DNA of 64,000 bases from Picochlorum sp. 'celeri' (GCA_010909725.1 JAACMV010000010.1:659501-723500); one strand, 5' to 3'; shown: positions 9,961 through 20,935, counted from the stretch's first letter. The notes: generated from the sequence alone by a model not told the origin. Numbers and translations: made by a program.

Positions 9961-11644
9961 ATGGACGGTGTTGAAACGCAACACATCCCCGAGCAAGGAT
10001 CTCAAAGGTCAAAACGGAGGAGGGTAGCACGCAAGAAAATAACAGAGCTATGGAATGACTTTTACCAAGCATGTCTTCGTCTCAAAGCCCCATATGGCCC
10101 CATGGTAGACTCGTTGAATGCAGAAAGCGAGCAGAGACATTGCAGGGTATACTGTCCATACGGGGAGACGTGTGGATATTCTGGGAAGCCACTGTGCTTC
10201 GAAAATATGCTGTTCATGGAGGTCACCAGAGATGTAGACAGGAGAAAAGTGCTTGATCACGTGCGTAACAAACATCCACATATTGCAGCGAGGTTTGGTG
10301 TGGAGAAGAAAGGGGAGGGCCACCCAAGGAGTCTTGAAGATGATGCCATAGTCCAACTCGATAGACAAGTGTCTACTACTCTCCTCCCCTATGACCGAGA
10401 CGGAGTTCTAACCATTCGCTCCTGTGAAGATTTTGATGAAGCAGTGGAATCATCCGATGAGGGCAGCGTGTGCACCGAGGTGAGGAGACACATGTCATGC
10501 TTCCTGATTCTGGTTCTTGTTGTTCTGAAGAGTCAAAGCCATCTTCCTGCAGGACCTTGAGGACAGCGACGCTTCGAGTGATGAGCATGAGCCAAATGGC
10601 GAGAATGGACCTGGTGAACGCTTTCGGTGCACTCAGGGGTCGCATTTCCAAACCTTTCTAATGGCAGTGTTGGGTAAGGAACGTGGCGAGGGGCTGGATC
10701 AGCCACAAGAGGATGAAGACGAGGAAGATGAGGCACCCTGCACTTTGCTTCAGCTCACATCTGCGCTCCTCGAAATAGAATTAAAGCATGCTGTATCAAA
10801 AGAGCTCATGCAGGATATCTTGAGCGTAGTTCGGATGGGGAGGAGCAACCATGACAGGATGATCATTCCACCATCCATCCACCTTCTGAGGAAGGCCATG
10901 GATGTTCCAGACCTTCAGACTGTCGAATACCATAAGTGTCCCTGTGGATACATCTACGACAACGTCATCCCGTTCAAAGATAGGGACATGGGTGAAGAGT
11001 GTGGAGCAGGGTGTGGTAGGAAGAGGTTCACGGCAGACAGGGGTGGGAGCCCAAGACCCATGCAGCACTTTTATTACTTTGGGGTGCAAGACTGTATGCG
11101 GAGTCTGTTCGCTTCGCGCAAATTTCGAGAATCAAGAAACAAAAGCATCGAAAGCGGTCGCGCAGGAAACACGGTGTACACGTCCGAGTGGTTCAAATGG
11201 ATCAAGGAGAGGGAAAGCACAGCAGGCGGCGACACGACTAGTATCTGGTCGATCGGCGTGGATGGATCCCAGCCTTTTGGAAGGAAAGCACATTCTTGTA
11301 CTCTGATTGTATTAAAGTGTGAAGATATGGACCCTGAAGGCCGCTATCTCAGCTGCAACACGAGATTGTTGGGAATTATCCCAGGCCCAAAAGAACCCAA
11401 AAATCTCAACCCCTTCTTATGTTTTATTGGTGAAGAGTTTGAGCGCCTCCGCTCATCTCTCATGGAATATCAGTACGAGGACCTGGACGAGGATGGTCAT
11501 GTGGTGAGACATTCTGGAGTTCATCGACCCATACTGGGATTCATTCATGCAGATGCCAAGGCCAGAGAAAAGATCCACATGTGCGCTCCGGGGAACGCCA
11601 TCAAAGGGTGCTACTTTTGCTGGCAGCGGGCCTCAGAAATTTAA
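9961..11644 (+). CDS. Truncated Tnp2-like (CACTA) transposase, two exons
   Basis: Exon 1 at 9961..10479 and exon 2 at 10553..11644 join in frame across a 73-nt GTGAGG...CTGCAG intron, giving about 536 residues. Exon 1 holds a Cys/His finger (CPYGETC ... HVRNKHPH). Exon 2 has a zinc ribbon (HKCPCGYIYD ... ECGAGCGRKRF) and the Tnp2 hallmarks GVDGSQPF (first catalytic Asp, about residue 410), IIPGPKEPKNLNPFL and the CYFCW knuckle. This is the N-terminal half of a CACTA transposase. The remaining catalytic acids and C-terminus are absent: the frame closes in an AT-rich run 65 bp before the element end, pointing to an internal deletion. Without the intron, the two frames would be separate ORFs. 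Confidence 0.75.
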
Positions 11645-11709
11645 TTTAATTTAATACGCCCCTCAGGAAAATTTGGGATTTAAGGAGGCCACCACATTTT
11701 CTGTAAGTG

Positions 11710-11772
11710 CCATCCAGTACTGGATTCTGAGAATCACCTAGACGGGAACCACGGAATCAATTAAGAGCGGCC
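11710..11772 (-). repeat. Terminal fragment of a GGCCGCTCTTAATTGATTCC element
   Basis: Reverse-complemented, this begins GGCCGCTCTTAATTGATTCC and stays essentially identical to 16493-16545 for over 50 bases, then breaks at the CACTA-like end. It is flanked by TTA at 11773-11775. This looks like a solo end left after the CACTA-like element landed in, or deleted, the rest. Confidence 0.7.
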
Positions 11773-11779
11773 TTATATA

Positions 11780-12266
11780 AAGTAGTCCGAAAAAAGATAC
11801 CTCTGGTTTTTATTGGTGGTGCCGGTGGTCTAAAATGAAATAACCCAAATCACAAAATCCGTTTATTTGCATCAAATCGTAGGTTTCTTAACGAGGTAGA
11901 CCTAGTAGAAGTCATACAAAGGGATCTTACATCGATTGAAGTGATTGTGTGTCCAAATAGGGCCATCATTGGGCGTCAGGTACCATACCGGTATGAGATC
12001 TCATCTAGATGGGCTTCCAACCCCATCAACCGGTGGTGCCTGACCGAACCAGACAGGATGCACTTTGATTGTTGACATCTCATGGAATGTCGATTTCTAG
12101 GGACGGATGGATAGATTGGAGCCTGTAGAGGCCTGTGGCAGAGACTAGAGGGTCTAATTTTCGCTGGGTAGGGAGATATGGCACGTCGAGTGATCACAAA
12201 AATGAAATACCTCCACTTCATGAAGGTGTTCCCGGTGAATTTGGGTTATCTTTTTTCGGACTACTG
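11780..12266. mobile_element. MITE with CAGTAGTCCGAAAAAAGATA termini, copy 1
   Basis: Inverted ends AGTAGTCCGAAAAAAGATA (11781-11799) and their complement (12247-12265) enclose about 490 bp with no credible gene. TA dinucleotides flank both sides, as for Tc1/mariner (Stowaway-like) elements. In this copy the first base is A instead of C. It lies just 3' of the first glycoside-hydrolase-like gene. Confidence 0.7.
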
Positions 12267-14116
12267 TATTTTAATAAATGTTCGTTTAGAAGGTCATTTG
12301 TCAATGGAATTTAAAACTTCTCATGTGTAATACAAGCATATTGTTTGATATGGACTTTCTTTACAGCATTAACTGAGCATTAAGTTTCTGAATAGAACCC
12401 AAATGCACCCCTGGAGAGCCATCTACATGGTATACTTTTAAATCTTGCTCGTGACACCAAAGCTTCACTCTTCTTATAATAACAGGGCAATTTGTTATCA
12501 CTTTAAATGATAAACGGAATTGTGATGATCCATTTGACTCGAATGTATAGCAGGATTCCTTTGTGATGCTTGTGGGGGAATGATTTACACACTGTTTGTT
12601 CAGGCACACAAACATATGCTCTTCGTTAGCATCACAGAATGACGCAATAGACGATTCGAAAGAGACATAACGCAAGTTTCCTAGCCCGTCGCAACGACTA
12701 TCGGCCAGGAGCACCTGATGGGATGTCAAGGTGAGGGGCCCTTGTAGCCTTGTGAATACCCCATAGCGACGCACAGAGCCATTTGAGACATTCCATCCCG
12801 CCATTCCTCGAAAAAAATTCCCATTGTACAAATGTGTCTCTCTATAATTACGGTAAGCCCATAGAGCATATCCTCCAGTCCATTTTTCAAGAACAGGGGC
12901 ACTCAAACTCAAGAATCTAGTGACTTCAGGGTCTGACATGTAGTTCGACGAGCTCATTGTGCCTGGTGTATTGTCTACAAAGTTGAACTGCTCTAGAAAT
13001 GTTTTTTTCAGCCCAAATCTCCTACCGACTACCTCGGTGAGCATATATGACAGTTTCTCAATTGCAGACTCTGCCGGGATAGCCAAGCCTTTGTTATCTT
13101 GTGCAAAGTGAGGTGAAAAATATGTACCGGCTCGAGCATTTGCTGGAATACGCCCAGCATCATTATATCCATGCCATGTGATGTTACCTTGTGCAGAGAA
13201 AACAGGTTCACTGTCCACGCGAATTTCCATAGTCAGATTAGGAATTTCTCTTTGACCAAAATCCAATAATTTGACCCAAATAGAACTTATATACTCATAC
13301 CATGCTTCGACTTGTGCGGTTGGAATAGTTCCATCATTAACAGGAATCTTTTTTCCAAAGTGGGTCTTTTCCCCATATTGATTCCGGAGATCTTCCGGGA
13401 GATTCATCATATCTACTCCACAAAAAAAGTCTTCCCAACTGATGAAATTAAATACATGGGTCTTATAGCAAGAGAATATATGTTGTAGAGATCGAATGTA
13501 CTCCGACCATGCGGAAAATGCATCTTCCGATTCTAGTAAGGTAAATAAGCACCGCTGCTCACTCATGGGCGTGTTATCAGGCCTCAAATTATGTGTGTAT
13601 CCTATCCTTGCAATACTATACAGGCCAGCTTCACGAACTAAATCTAAAACTTCGATGAGCCTCTCAAACAACCAAGGATCATATAGCCTGTTGTATGCAT
13701 CCACTTGGAATCCAGCCCATGGGATTACAAGGATAATGGTATTAAATCCATCACGAGCAACCTGAATCAATTCCTGCCTCATCGTGTCCTCCTGGAATGT
13801 TTCCCAGAATGTTAACGGACAAGAATCTCCAAATAAATGCACGCCTCTAAGAAACGATGGGAGAGATGCGGGAAATAATCCCGGACAATTGCCATGCCTT
13901 GATGCCAATTCCTCAAAAACGATCGATGCATTTGGCCCTAAGATGTCTTCCATTTGTAGGTCGTACTTTATATTGTGCATAGGAGAAGGTATCATCTTTT
14001 TAAGACATCCACCACCAACATAAAATAACCCCAGTAATGTCATCCCATATGCGATAAATATGGCACCTCGGCGGTGAAGCCTAATGAGACGCGCGCACGC
14101 ATTCATGAAAACTACA
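11782..14116. repeat. Tandem duplication unit 1 (2,335 bp)
   Basis: The unit contains a CAGTAGTCC MITE and one glycoside-hydrolase-like gene. It is repeated directly at 14117-16451 with an offset of exactly 2,335 bp. All translations compared are identical between units. The junction falls at the MITE edge: ...AAACTACA then GTAGTCCG. Confidence 0.9.
12361..14106 (-). CDS. Membrane-anchored glycoside-hydrolase-like protein, copy 1
   Basis: A single-exon 581-residue type II membrane protein with an anchor at about residues 14-34. The lumenal part looks like a TIM-barrel glycosidase: RDGFNTIILVIPWAGFQ and the LYDPWLFERLIEVLDLVREAGLYSI helix-strand repeat, FNFISWEDFF with Glu225 as candidate acid/base, and TFLEQFNF with Glu372 as candidate nucleophile just before GGYALWAYRNY. 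That last motif resembles the GxxxW..DY motif that closes GH5/GH2-type barrels. The last 150 residues (from NGNFFRGMAGWNV) look like a carbohydrate-binding beta-sandwich with several cysteines. The exact GH family is uncertain and activity unproven. It is a perfect twin of the gene at 14696-16441. The next MITE copy starts 9 bp upstream of its ATG, so the two twins have different promoters. Confidence 0.7.
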   Translation of the reverse strand: MNACARLIRLHRRGAIFIAYGMTLLGLFYVGGGCLKKMIPSPMHNIKYDLQMEDILGPNASIVFEELASRHGNCPGLFPASLPSFLRGVHLFGDSCPLTFWETFQEDTMRQELIQVARDGFNTIILVIPWAGFQVDAYNRLYDPWLFERLIEVLDLVREAGLYSIARIGYTHNLRPDNTPMSEQRCLFTLLESEDAFSAWSEYIRSLQHIFSCYKTHVFNFISWEDFFCGVDMMNLPEDLRNQYGEKTHFGKKIPVNDGTIPTAQVEAWYEYISSIWVKLLDFGQREIPNLTMEIRVDSEPVFSAQGNITWHGYNDAGRIPANARAGTYFSPHFAQDNKGLAIPAESAIEKLSYMLTEVVGRRFGLKKTFLEQFNFVDNTPGTMSSSNYMSDPEVTRFLSLSAPVLEKWTGGYALWAYRNYRETHLYNGNFFRGMAGWNVSNGSVRRYGVFTRLQGPLTLTSHQVLLADSRCDGLGNLRYVSFESSIASFCDANEEHMFVCLNKQCVNHSPTSITKESCYTFESNGSSQFRLSFKVITNCPVIIRRVKLWCHEQDLKVYHVDGSPGVHLGSIQKLNAQLML

Positions 14117-14601
14117 GTAGTCCGAAAAAAGATACCTCTGGTTTTTATTGGTGGTGCCGGTGGTCTAAAATGAAATAACCCAAATCACAAAATCCGTTTA
14201 TTTGCATCAAATCGTAGGTTTCTTAACGAGGTAGACCTAGTAGAAGTCATACAAAGGGATCTTACATCGATTGAAGTGATTGTGTGTCCAAATAGGGCCA
14301 TCATTGGGCGTCAGGTACCATACCGGTATGAGATCTCATCTAGATGGGCTTCCAACCCCATCAACCGGTGGTGCCTGACCGAACCAGACAGGATGCACTT
14401 TGATTGTTGACATCTCATGGAATGTCGATTTCTAGGGACGGATGGATAGATTGGAGCCTGTAGAGGCCTGTGGCAGAGACTAGAGGGTCTAATTTTCGCT
14501 GGGTAGGGAGATATGGCACGTCGAGTGATCACAAAAATGAAATACCTCCACTTCATGAAGGTGTTCCCGGTGAATTTGGGTTATCTTTTTTCGGACTACT
14601 G
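14115..14601. mobile_element. MITE with CAGTAGTCCGAAAAAAGATA termini, copy 2
   Basis: Second copy within the tandem duplication, with the complete 20-bp inverted ends and TA on both sides (14113-14114 and 14602-14603). It sits between the two hydrolase genes, just upstream of copy 1's start codon and downstream of copy 2's stop. Confidence 0.75.
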
Positions 14602-16451
14602 TATTTTAATAAATGTTCGTTTAGAAGGTCATTTGTCAATGGAATTTAAAACTTCTCATGTGTAATACAAGCATATTGTTTGATATGGACTTTCTTTACA
14701 GCATTAACTGAGCATTAAGTTTCTGAATAGAACCCAAATGCACCCCTGGAGAGCCATCTACATGGTATACTTTTAAATCTTGCTCGTGACACCAAAGCTT
14801 CACTCTTCTTATAATAACAGGGCAATTTGTTATCACTTTAAATGATAAACGGAATTGTGATGATCCATTTGACTCGAATGTATAGCAGGATTCCTTTGTG
14901 ATGCTTGTGGGGGAATGATTTACACACTGTTTGTTCAGGCACACAAACATATGCTCTTCGTTAGCATCACAGAATGACGCAATAGACGATTCGAAAGAGA
15001 CATAACGCAAGTTTCCTAGCCCGTCGCAACGACTATCGGCCAGGAGCACCTGATGGGATGTCAAGGTGAGGGGCCCTTGTAGCCTTGTGAATACCCCATA
15101 GCGACGCACAGAGCCATTTGAGACATTCCATCCCGCCATTCCTCGAAAAAAATTCCCATTGTACAAATGTGTCTCTCTATAATTACGGTAAGCCCATAGA
15201 GCATATCCTCCAGTCCATTTTTCAAGAACAGGGGCACTCAAACTCAAGAATCTAGTGACTTCAGGGTCTGACATGTAGTTCGACGAGCTCATTGTGCCTG
15301 GTGTATTGTCTACAAAGTTGAACTGCTCTAGAAATGTTTTTTTCAGCCCAAATCTCCTACCGACTACCTCGGTGAGCATATATGACAGTTTCTCAATTGC
15401 AGACTCTGCCGGGATAGCCAAGCCTTTGTTATCTTGTGCAAAGTGAGGTGAAAAATATGTACCGGCTCGAGCATTTGCTGGAATACGCCCAGCATCATTA
15501 TATCCATGCCATGTGATGTTACCTTGTGCAGAGAAAACAGGTTCACTGTCCACGCGAATTTCCATAGTCAGATTAGGAATTTCTCTTTGACCAAAATCCA
15601 ATAATTTGACCCAAATAGAACTTATATACTCATACCATGCTTCGACTTGTGCGGTTGGAATAGTTCCATCATTAACAGGAATCTTTTTTCCAAAGTGGGT
15701 CTTTTCCCCATATTGATTCCGGAGATCTTCCGGGAGATTCATCATATCTACTCCACAAAAAAAGTCTTCCCAACTGATGAAATTAAATACATGGGTCTTA
15801 TAGCAAGAGAATATATGTTGTAGAGATCGAATGTACTCCGACCATGCGGAAAATGCATCTTCCGATTCTAGTAAGGTAAATAAGCACCGCTGCTCACTCA
15901 TGGGCGTGTTATCAGGCCTCAAATTATGTGTGTATCCTATCCTTGCAATACTATACAGGCCAGCTTCACGAACTAAATCTAAAACTTCGATGAGCCTCTC
16001 AAACAACCAAGGATCATATAGCCTGTTGTATGCATCCACTTGGAATCCAGCCCATGGGATTACAAGGATAATGGTATTAAATCCATCACGAGCAACCTGA
16101 ATCAATTCCTGCCTCATCGTGTCCTCCTGGAATGTTTCCCAGAATGTTAACGGACAAGAATCTCCAAATAAATGCACGCCTCTAAGAAACGATGGGAGAG
16201 ATGCGGGAAATAATCCCGGACAATTGCCATGCCTTGATGCCAATTCCTCAAAAACGATCGATGCATTTGGCCCTAAGATGTCTTCCATTTGTAGGTCGTA
16301 CTTTATATTGTGCATAGGAGAAGGTATCATCTTTTTAAGACATCCACCACCAACATAAAATAACCCCAGTAATGTCATCCCATATGCGATAAATATGGCA
16401 CCTCGGCGGTGAAGCCTAATGAGACGCGCGCACGCATTCATGAAAACTACA
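14117..16451. repeat. Tandem duplication unit 2 (2,335 bp)
   Basis: Direct repeat of 11782-14116. Homology ends at ...AAACTACA (16451), after which unit 2 continues into AATGTAAATT, unlike the MITE that follows unit 1. Confidence 0.9.
14696..16441 (-). CDS. Membrane-anchored glycoside-hydrolase-like protein, copy 2
   Basis: Same 581-residue protein as at 12361-14106: anchor at about 14-34, candidate catalytic Glu225 (SWED) and Glu372 (LEQF), C-terminal beta-rich domain. Its 5' flank is the non-duplicated sequence AATGTAAATT... (16452 on), so this copy probably keeps the ancestral promoter while copy 1 starts next to a MITE. No substitution was seen between the twins, which means either a very recent duplication, ongoing conversion or an assembly duplication. 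Confidence 0.7.
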   Translation of the reverse strand: MNACARLIRLHRRGAIFIAYGMTLLGLFYVGGGCLKKMIPSPMHNIKYDLQMEDILGPNASIVFEELASRHGNCPGLFPASLPSFLRGVHLFGDSCPLTFWETFQEDTMRQELIQVARDGFNTIILVIPWAGFQVDAYNRLYDPWLFERLIEVLDLVREAGLYSIARIGYTHNLRPDNTPMSEQRCLFTLLESEDAFSAWSEYIRSLQHIFSCYKTHVFNFISWEDFFCGVDMMNLPEDLRNQYGEKTHFGKKIPVNDGTIPTAQVEAWYEYISSIWVKLLDFGQREIPNLTMEIRVDSEPVFSAQGNITWHGYNDAGRIPANARAGTYFSPHFAQDNKGLAIPAESAIEKLSYMLTEVVGRRFGLKKTFLEQFNFVDNTPGTMSSSNYMSDPEVTRFLSLSAPVLEKWTGGYALWAYRNYRETHLYNGNFFRGMAGWNVSNGSVRRYGVFTRLQGPLTLTSHQVLLADSRCDGLGNLRYVSFESSIASFCDANEEHMFVCLNKQCVNHSPTSITKESCYTFESNGSSQFRLSFKVITNCPVIIRRVKLWCHEQDLKVYHVDGSPGVHLGSIQKLNAQLML

Positions 16452-16699
16452 AATGTAAATTAAAGGCGTCGAACAGTATATATTTATTATTAGGCCGCTC
16501 TTAATTGATTCCGTGGTTCCCGTCTAGGTGATTCTCAGAATCGAGTCGGTAGGCGCTCGAAAAATGAGAAAACCCTACGACGGCCGACCGGGATTTCCAG
16601 GTAGCATCGCTCGACGAAGTTTCGCGATAACTTGAACATACGAGAGAATTTTAACCTCTCGTCTGCTCCATATTGATCATAATATCAGCACAAATTTTT

Positions 16700-18540
16700 T
16701 TATAGGGGACTAGTTTGACCCGTTTGGCAAATGCCAAACTCCATGGCCTTCGGCCATGGGTCTTTTGCAGGCATCGCTTCGCTCGCCTGTCAGGTCGGTC
16801 GCCCGAAGGGCTCCCTCTGTCGCTGCGCGGCTGTGTCGGTTAGATGGAACGTTTACATAGTCATGATGACGGGCTCCCGCCGAAGATCATAAAAGAAGGC
16901 TGGTATCGCTTCGCTCTCCAGCCCAATCGCAGGCCTGGCGGCCTTGCAATAGGAAATAGGCCTCGCTCCGCTCGGCCAACTCAATGTAACCCCCTGTCAT
17001 GCAAACCCAAACTAAGACATGTTCCCTGCCGTTTGGGCCTTTGAAAAATCCTGGCATCGCTTCTCTCGCGGCAATTCGCAGGCCTAACAGCCTCGCGAAT
17101 ATATAAATACATATATATATATATATATGTAAAAGGCTCGCTGCGCTCGCCAAACAGAATACAAAAACAGATGTTGGCTGGGAACAACTAACAGCACAAT
17201 ACAGGGGATGTCGCAAGAAATGGAGGGACGTGTTAGAGAATGCGTCCTACAGACTGGCAACGATGCACTGTCGCAATGTTAGAAAGAGGTTGTGTCCTCC
17301 GGCCTCGTCAGGATCCCTTAAACCGGGGCCTCACTGCGTTCGGCACGGGCGGGATCCTTCCTCACCCATCGGCCACCTGGATGGTGCTGTTGAGTGCCTG
17401 TGGAGGGCCTCCGCAAGCACACAGTTGCAAACTGGTAAGGAATCCTTGTTCGAAGCTCCTGGCATGACCGGGCACCATCCTCCCAGCGCGTCCGAGGTGG
17501 GTTTGGTGATACTGCATGACCATGCAGACACTGTCTTCGAGGAAAACAGCTGACATTGCTTTGCTCTCGAACCAATGAATGGCATCGCTGCGCCCGCCAT
17601 CACTATCGCTCGCCTGAAGGCATTGCGATCAAATATGTGGAGAATATAGGTCAATATATCTCGCTGTGCTCGGCCAAAAGAATTGTAGTTTCTGCCATCA
17701 GCCATGGATAAATGGAAGGAGCTGCATGAAGTAAGGAAGTGCCTAATGGTTGGTAGCAGAATGTGTATATGCAATATATATATAAGGCTCGCTGCGCTCG
17801 CCCACAAAAAAACAGAATAATACTTCCTCAGCCATGCACCTGTGGAGGATGCTGTCAACTTCACTGCCTCCTATCCCGTCGGAGATCGATGCTTGATTAA
17901 GTTGACCCTTCGAAATTCCACTGTCTCATCGCATTCCGGTGGAACGACCCGTGCACACAACGGGTACTAACGCTCAGCACTGGTTTTGCTCAGATTATTT
18001 GACAAACTCCAACAATGCCATGGACACGGCTGCCATGGAAGAACACAAACATGGCCTGCTCCCATGCATGGAAAAACTAAAATGGCATCGCTGCGCTCGC
18101 CATAACTATCGCTAACCTGAAGGTATCGCGATCAAATAGATATAGAACTATAGGCCTCGCTGCGCTCGGGCAAAAGCATCATCGCCTCTGGCATTCACCC
18201 ATGGGTAGAATGAAGGAGCAAAGATGGAATTAAGGAGCAGCATAAAGAAAAAAGGACGGATCTGTTGTAGACCGATGCCTAGTGCTGGCTGGCAGAATGT
18301 ATCTATCTGCGATACATGCATAATAAGGCTCGCTGCGCTCGCCCACAAAACCATAATACTTCCTCAGCCCTGCACCTTTGGAGGAGGATGCTAGCCTCAC
18401 TGCCTCATATTCTGTCCATTTTTATATGTATGCTATTACATCAACGCCCCCGGGGTTTACTTTAGTAAGTCGACCACTCGAAATTCAACTATGTAATCCC
18501 ATTCTGGGGGAATGATGCACCCAGGCACCCAATGTCTGAT
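16700..18540. repeat. Diverged tandem units with an iterated GC-rich motif
   Basis: Two direct units of about 450-500 bp (from 17578 and from 18082) align over most of their length, and a weaker third (about 16880-17200) precedes them. Each carries copies of GGCATCGCTGCGCTCGCC or GGCTCGCTGCGCTCGCC-like words: for example near 16769, 16906, 16960, 17053, 17133, 17580, 17661, 17788, 18082, 18153 and 18329. Spacers differ in length and sequence, so this is not CRISPR-like. No coding frame spans it. Confidence 0.65.
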
Positions 18541-19646
18541 CAATCCTACCCAAGCCATCGAATGCATCCACTTTGTCACTATAATTTTGAAATCCCAGTC
18601 TACCGCGTTCTTCAAGATGATCACGACTTAAAAACCCCGGGGATATGTCTCACATGACCCCAGCCTCTGTACATTATCCAGGACTTTATAGGCAGGCTGC
18701 AACCCCTAACCTGTCCTAAAGATTCATTCCAATTACGCCACTTGAGCGATGGAGCACTCTCTCGGGGACATAGTACCAATTCGGTGGATCTGTTCGTTGT
18801 CCATACCACATATGTACAGGGCCGCTGCGTTGTTTCTCCATGCTGTGGTCCAAGTTGTCGAATCCGTCTCCTATTCCCTCGCAGTATTGTGTAACATGCA
18901 CCCTTGACAGCTACATGCCAATTCGAACTTTTTTACGTCGTGTTCTGCACCCCAGAGATGTAGGATAAAGGAAGGCAAAATCGCTCGAGATGTCTTTGCC
19001 TGCTGCTTCTCAGAGGCCTTTGCTATAGAGAATGATCCTCTGAATCAGGTATCCTGTTCACAGTATCGTAGTCGTGGGTTCACCTCGTCATGAGAATGAC
19101 TTCAAAAGATGGAAGATGCGTCACATGGCTCCAACCGAACTCCGTAATCCACACTCTGCGTCTTTCACAGGCAAGCTGCACTGGTCCAACATGTTGCTGC
19201 AGGTAGGAGTCGCCAAAGGGACGTGAGCGATGGCACATCAGTTCCCTCATCGCAATCATACCGATCGCATGATCGCATACGGAGATATTGGCAGTGTCCC
19301 GTTTGCAGGGCACGGCCCGGTGTCCCTTCTGAGAAGAAATGTGCGGAATTTGTTGTCGTCACTTCACCGGAGAGGCGTCTTGTCCCAGGGCGACAGCTGT
19401 CAAAAGGCCCAATTTGCGACGAAACATCCTTTCACATTGGACTTTGCCGTCGTAAGGACTGCAGGAAGTCAAGCATGGAGACAGAAGGGACCGTGGAACA
19501 ACGCTCGAAATCGACACTCTCGGTCGGTCAGCAGGCCCCGCCAATGGGGACCGTTACATCTATGTTGTGGCCGGGCCGAAATTTCGCGAAATTTTCTCGC
19601 TGGATCAGGCCCTAAAGAAGCCCGAACAGGGCGGAGAATAGTGTTT

Positions 19647-20100
19647 ATCAAAAAATAGGAGGTTTCTTGGGCAAGAGACCACGCGAGGGGGCTCTCAGGC
19701 GCGGACCCACGGCGTCAAAGTGGGCAAATTCGGCGAATTCGCTATGTTTGACGCAAAATTGCACCGTGTTCCCGTGCGCGTTTGCATCCTTTATAGGCAC
19801 CAAAAGTTATTATATTATGTGTAGATTTGGTTTCCGAAAATCGGCCAAACTTTTTTTTTATAGTAGTGTAGGGATCAAAAAATAGGAGGTTTCTTGGGCA
19901 AGAGACCACGCGAGGGGGCTCTCAGGCGCGGACCCACGGCGTCAAAGTGGGCAAATTCGGCGAATTCGCTATGTTTGACGCAAAATTGCACCGTGTTCCC
20001 GTGCGCGTTTGCATCCTTTATAGGCACCAAAAGTTATTATATTATGTGTAGATTTGGTTTCCGAAAATCGGCCAAACTTTTTTTTTATAGTAGTGTAGGG
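19647..20100 (+). repeat. Two direct copies of a 227-bp unit
   Basis: The block starting ATCAAAAAATAGGAGGTTTC at 19647 and ending TAGTAGTGTAGGG recurs immediately from 19874. The copies look identical. Each contains a short open frame with no known family. It lies inside the 5-kb GGCCGCT element. Confidence 0.85.
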
Positions 20101-20529
20101 ATTATTACACAGTCGAGAAATATGACGAATTTCCTCCAAATCATACAAGCCCCACAGGAGGAAATCCCTAAATAAAATGTTGAGAAATTTATAAAGGGAT
20201 ACAAAACCTCCTGACCTGTACATTGTCCATTGGACATACTTCTCTGTAGTGTTTTGTTTGATCGAGTGTAGCAGAGTGAATGAAACAGATTTCCTCGACC
20301 TTCCATATGACTACCGCTTCAGTTTGTGAATTCTTTACTCGTGGTACCACTAAACCGTACAGGAGCAGTAGGGCCGTCATACTTCAGGCAAATCTGACTT
20401 TAGTCTCTCTGGAATGCTGGTGTTTATTCAGATAGTTGAAATAGCTCTCTTGTGAAGACTATTCCTTCTTCACTGAATTACGGGCAACAGAAAGCTGGGT
20501 CCAAAGACCAGGTAGAAATTTTGCTCTCG

Positions 20530-20935
20530 CAGTGTGTGCATCAGTCATGCCCCTGTGACTCACAGGCTGTGAGGGACAGACTAGTGACTCCAAATACCAT
20601 CGTTTCCCTTCTCGTTGTTGCATACTTGTTGTGGCTGGTTCATACTCTTGAGTTTTGCCTGTAGAATGTTGTTGGTCATTCTTGGGCTTTTCAATGTTTG
20701 TTCCGGCTACCTCCAAGCAGTTGTTTTGTAAAGTGTGCGCATCAGTCATGTCCTTGTCCGGGACAGACTAGTTACTCCAAATAATACAATCGTTTTTCCT
20801 CCTCGGTGTTGCATACTTGTTGTGGCTGGTACGTATTCGCGAGTTGTTTGCCCCAGATAAGTGTTGGTCATTCTTGGGCTACTCGACATTTGTTCCGGCT
20901 CCTTGTAAGCAATTGTTCTGTAAAGTTTTAGCATA
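20530..20935 (+). repeat. Two diverged direct repeats of about 200 bp
   Basis: Shared words in order are GTGTGCATCAGTCATG/GTGCGCATCAGTCATG, GGGACAGACTAGT, TTGCATACTTGTTGTGGCTGGT, GTTGGTCATTCTTGGGCT and TTTGTTCCGGCT. They occur first at about 20535-20715 and again at about 20738-20900. Non-coding. Confidence 0.7.

Larger units (their letters stand above)
7628..11709 (+). mobile_element. CACTA-like transposon, right copy (R), with two divergent genes
   Basis: The left end is CACTTACAGAAAGGATGG (7628). The right end at 11654-11709 is, reverse-complemented, CACTTACAGAAAATGTGG followed by a subterminal block also present at 3539-3575 in copy L. CACTT plus ACAGAAA resembles the CACTACAAGAAA termini of En/Spm elements. 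Inside are a coiled-coil protein gene (minus strand) and a Tnp2-like transposase gene (plus strand), started divergently from about 9820-9960. The transposase ends some 65 bp before the terminus and lacks its C-terminal half, so this copy is probably not autonomous. Confidence 0.8.

Noticed and set aside
16760..18350. Regularly recurring GC-rich motif considered as a CRISPR array
   Set aside because: Spacing varies from tens to hundreds of bases, repeats are degenerate, no cas genes are present and the sequence is eukaryotic nuclear DNA.
19223..19658. Overlapping plus-strand ORFs of 130 and 142 codons
   Set aside because: Two frames overlap over the same bases, with no recognisable motif, signal peptide or splice context, inside a repeat-rich element.
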